From assembly GCA_028876495.1 (NCBI GenBank), contig JAGWRO010000012.1, positions 1 to 46,615 on the forward strand: DNA of 46,615 nt. The letters are read 5' to 3'. Each line of letters begins with the position of its first letter. Position 1 is the first letter of the stretch. Position numbers and translations under genes: made by a program. The notes beneath the pieces are model-generated. The model was not told where the DNA came from and searched no databases. It saw only the letters and a list, made by a program, of their open reading frames with translations. This document shows positions 44,999 to 46,615 of the stretch, piece after piece. Origin of the DNA: Bacteroidota bacterium. GTDB taxonomy: Bacteria > Bacteroidota > Bacteroidia > Chitinophagales > Chitinophagaceae.

Positions 44999-46240
44999 AT
45001 GAACAAATTTATCCTTATCCTTGTCTTTTTCTTCTCTGCAGCATCATTTCTTAACGCGCAAAATCATCTTTCTTCAGATGAATTATTTAAAGAAGCAAGG
45101 AACGAAGCCTTTGAGCATAAAGATTATGCAAAGGCAAAAGAATTGGCTTACCAGGCATTGGAACAATCTCCCAATTATGCTGATATCGATATTTTTATTG
45201 GAAGAATTTATTCATGGAATCATCAATATGACAGTGCACGAATTCATTTTACTAAAGTTTTGAATGCAAATCCTTCCAATGAAGACGCCAGCCTTGCTTT
45301 TGCCGACCTTGAATATTGGAATGATCATTACCAAAGTTCACTCGACATTTGTAATAAAGCGCTCACTCATTATCCCAAATCTGAAGAATTTTTATTAAGG
45401 AAAGCAAAAAACCTTAAAGCCCTGAAACAATATAAGGAAGCGGGTTTAGTGACTGACGAATTGCTAAAAAAGGATCAGCAGAGCACTGCAGCACATGCTT
45501 TGGCCACTTCTCTTAAAGATGTTACTTCTGTAAATAAATTAACTATCAGTTACGAGAATTCTTCTTTTGATAAACAATATGATAAGGCATGGAACCTCGC
45601 AAGTATTTCTTACGGAAGACTCACCAAATTTGGAACAGTAATTGGCAGGCTCAATTATGCCAATCGCTTTTCTACAGGCGGTTTGCAGGCAGAAGTAGAT
45701 GCTTATCCGCACATCAGCAAAACCTTTTATGGGTATGTAAATTTTGGTTATTCAGGTGATGTAGGCGTATTTCCTAATTACAGGGCAGGTTTTTCTTTAT
45801 ATGCTAATTTGCCCAATAGTTTTGAGGCCGAGTTAGGCTACAGGTACTTGTATTTTAGTAGTGCAACTAATATTTACACGGCTGCAATTGGCAAATACTG
45901 GAAGAGTTTTTTATTTTCAGCACGAACCTATATTACGCCTTCGATAAGCAATGTTTCACAGTCATATAGCCTGAATGCAAGATATTATCTTAAAGGCGCT
46001 GATGACTATATTGGCCTTACAGTTGGTACAGGCATTTCACCTGATGACAACAATCAAAATATCCAATATAGTAACAAGCAAAACAAACTTTCTTCCAGGA
46101 AAATTTCTGCCAGTTTCGATCATACCTTTTTAAAGTGGAATATTATTTCCATCAGTGCAGGATTGATAAACCAGGAATACCAACCATCTATAAAGGGCAA
46201 CCAGTTTAATGTTTCATTATCATTGAGCCATCGCTTTTGA
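44999..46240 (+). CDS. YaiO family outer-membrane beta-barrel protein with N-terminal TPRs
   Basis: A 413-residue protein with a signal peptide (FILILVFFFSAASFLNAQ), TPR repeats over about residues 25-165 (AKELAYQALEQSPNYADIDI, KVLNANPSNEDASLAFAD, DICNKALTHYPKSEEFLL) and a C-terminal outer-membrane barrel of the YaiO family (about 175-413). The barrel has LTISYENSSFDKQYDKAW, alternating aromatic strands, VGTGISPDD and a terminal aromatic strand. Family members of Bacteroidetes are often near exopolysaccharide or surface-glycan genes, but none is visible here. A TATTTTG-type promoter element lies about 10-15 bp upstream. The 232-bp region after it is empty of genes. Confidence 0.85.
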   Translation: MNKFILILVFFFSAASFLNAQNHLSSDELFKEARNEAFEHKDYAKAKELAYQALEQSPNYADIDIFIGRIYSWNHQYDSARIHFTKVLNANPSNEDASLAFADLEYWNDHYQSSLDICNKALTHYPKSEEFLLRKAKNLKALKQYKEAGLVTDELLKKDQQSTAAHALATSLKDVTSVNKLTISYENSSFDKQYDKAWNLASISYGRLTKFGTVIGRLNYANRFSTGGLQAEVDAYPHISKTFYGYVNFGYSGDVGVFPNYRAGFSLYANLPNSFEAELGYRYLYFSSATNIYTAAIGKYWKSFLFSARTYITPSISNVSQSYSLNARYYLKGADDYIGLTVGTGISPDDNNQNIQYSNKQNKLSSRKISASFDHTFLKWNIISISAGLINQEYQPSIKGNQFNVSLSLSHRF

Positions 46241-46472
46241 TTTCTATTTTTTCTTATCTGTCAACCCGCACTATTCTGTAACAATAGATTTTATTCTGTT
46301 CTAAAAAAGAGGTTTTACCTACTCTTCAACAGTAAACAAATTTTTATTGAGGTTTTTTATTCTGAGATTTTCTCTGGGAAAAGAATGATTTTCTTTTGAG
46401 GAGGAAACCCCAGATTTCAGTAGCAATGTATCCCTCCGGCCAACTACATTCAAATTAATTCAAAATAAATTG
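46241..46472. other. gene-free spacer before IS66, with one GTTTACTGTT core
   Basis: Contains a minus-strand copy of the TTTGTTTACTGTT core at 46328-46347, and probably the right part of an IS66-type element, but I could not define its inverted repeat. No gene is seen. Confidence 0.4.
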
Positions 46473-46615
46473 CTATGCAAGTGGTTTCCAGTTTGGCGGC
46501 AGCAGTTCTTCAATTTTATTGATAGGATGATTACTGATCCGGCGCAAAACATCCTGCAGCCAGATAAAAGGATTAATGCTGTTGAGTTTGCAGGTTCCAA
46601 GAAAAGAATAAAGCA
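46473..46615 (-). CDS. tnpC: IS66 family transposase, C-terminus (cut by window edge)
   Basis: The last 46 codons of an IS66-family DDE transposase, ending at the stop 46473-46475. The peptide has LYSFLGTCKLNSINPF, IWLQDVLRRISNHP and NKIEELLPPNWKPLA, the conserved IS66 C-terminal tail (a GTCK-L-I-P motif, a LQDVL-RI helix, and the ELLP-NWK end). The catalytic domain lies beyond the window. Whether the element is complete cannot be judged. It may be a typical IS66 unit with accessory orfs. Confidence 0.85.
   Translation of the reverse strand, partial: LYSFLGTCKLNSINPFIWLQDVLRRISNHPINKIEELLPPNWKPLA

Overview
The window looks like part of a Bacteroidota chromosome, most likely Chitinophagales/Chitinophagaceae. 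The evidence is an AT-rich composition, lineage-typical families (GLPGLI, OMP_b-brl_3 barrel, DUF5686, DUF6526, DUF3822, tandem DUF3857 transglutaminase-like proteins, GSCFA), a TAnnTTTG-type -7 box before gyrA, and a Bacteroidetes-style REP-associated tyrosine transposase. I see no rRNA, tRNA or CRISPR. Taxonomy is inferred from gene families only.

Layout. Positions 1-1.45 kb are a decaying zone: a broken REP-associated transposase (RAYT) with hairpin-bearing inverted ends, flanked by remnants of minus-strand genes. Positions 1.47-6.2 kb (minus) hold DUF6526, a ROK sugar kinase lacking the usual zinc cysteines, a secreted GH130 mannoside-active enzyme and a large FHS-type sugar MFS transporter, which reads as a small sugar-uptake unit. 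Positions 6.3-12.4 kb (plus) hold glgA, glgC, an SLC45-like disaccharide transporter and a secreted GH13 neopullulanase/cyclomaltodextrinase; glgB and a TPR protein follow at 17.2-20.2 kb. These could link external alpha-glucan breakdown and uptake to glycogen storage. Between them on the minus strand are an NADP-dependent oxidoreductase and a GLPGLI plus outer-membrane barrel pair.

Positions 20.2-25.5 kb carry arginase, HMG-CoA lyase, a GSCFA protein, a glycine-zipper/OmpA lipoprotein and a saccharopine dehydrogenase-like protein. gyrA and a TPR protein (25.7-29.7 kb) end in a strong terminator. The minus operon DUF3822-rsmD-bioD-5-formyl-THF cyclo-ligase-lpxK (33.6-29.9 kb) follows, then ndk, a TraB/GumN lipoprotein and two tandem DUF3857 proteins, the first without the transglutaminase Cys and His. 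The right part has a DUF5686 outer-membrane protein, a small membrane protein, a penicillin-acylase-family Ntn hydrolase, a YaiO-type barrel and, at the edge, the C-terminus of an IS66 transposase.

The most unusual signal outside genes is a dispersed intergenic repeat of about 30-39 bp built around GTTTACTGTT. It has four clear and at least five weaker copies, mostly oriented with the neighbouring transcript. Other points to check are the 27-bp hairpin inserted next to the transposase's catalytic tyrosine, a 13-bp inverted repeat over the gyrA promoter, an RsmD with GPPY instead of D/NPPY, and a heptamer tandem repeat joining two convergent stop codons.
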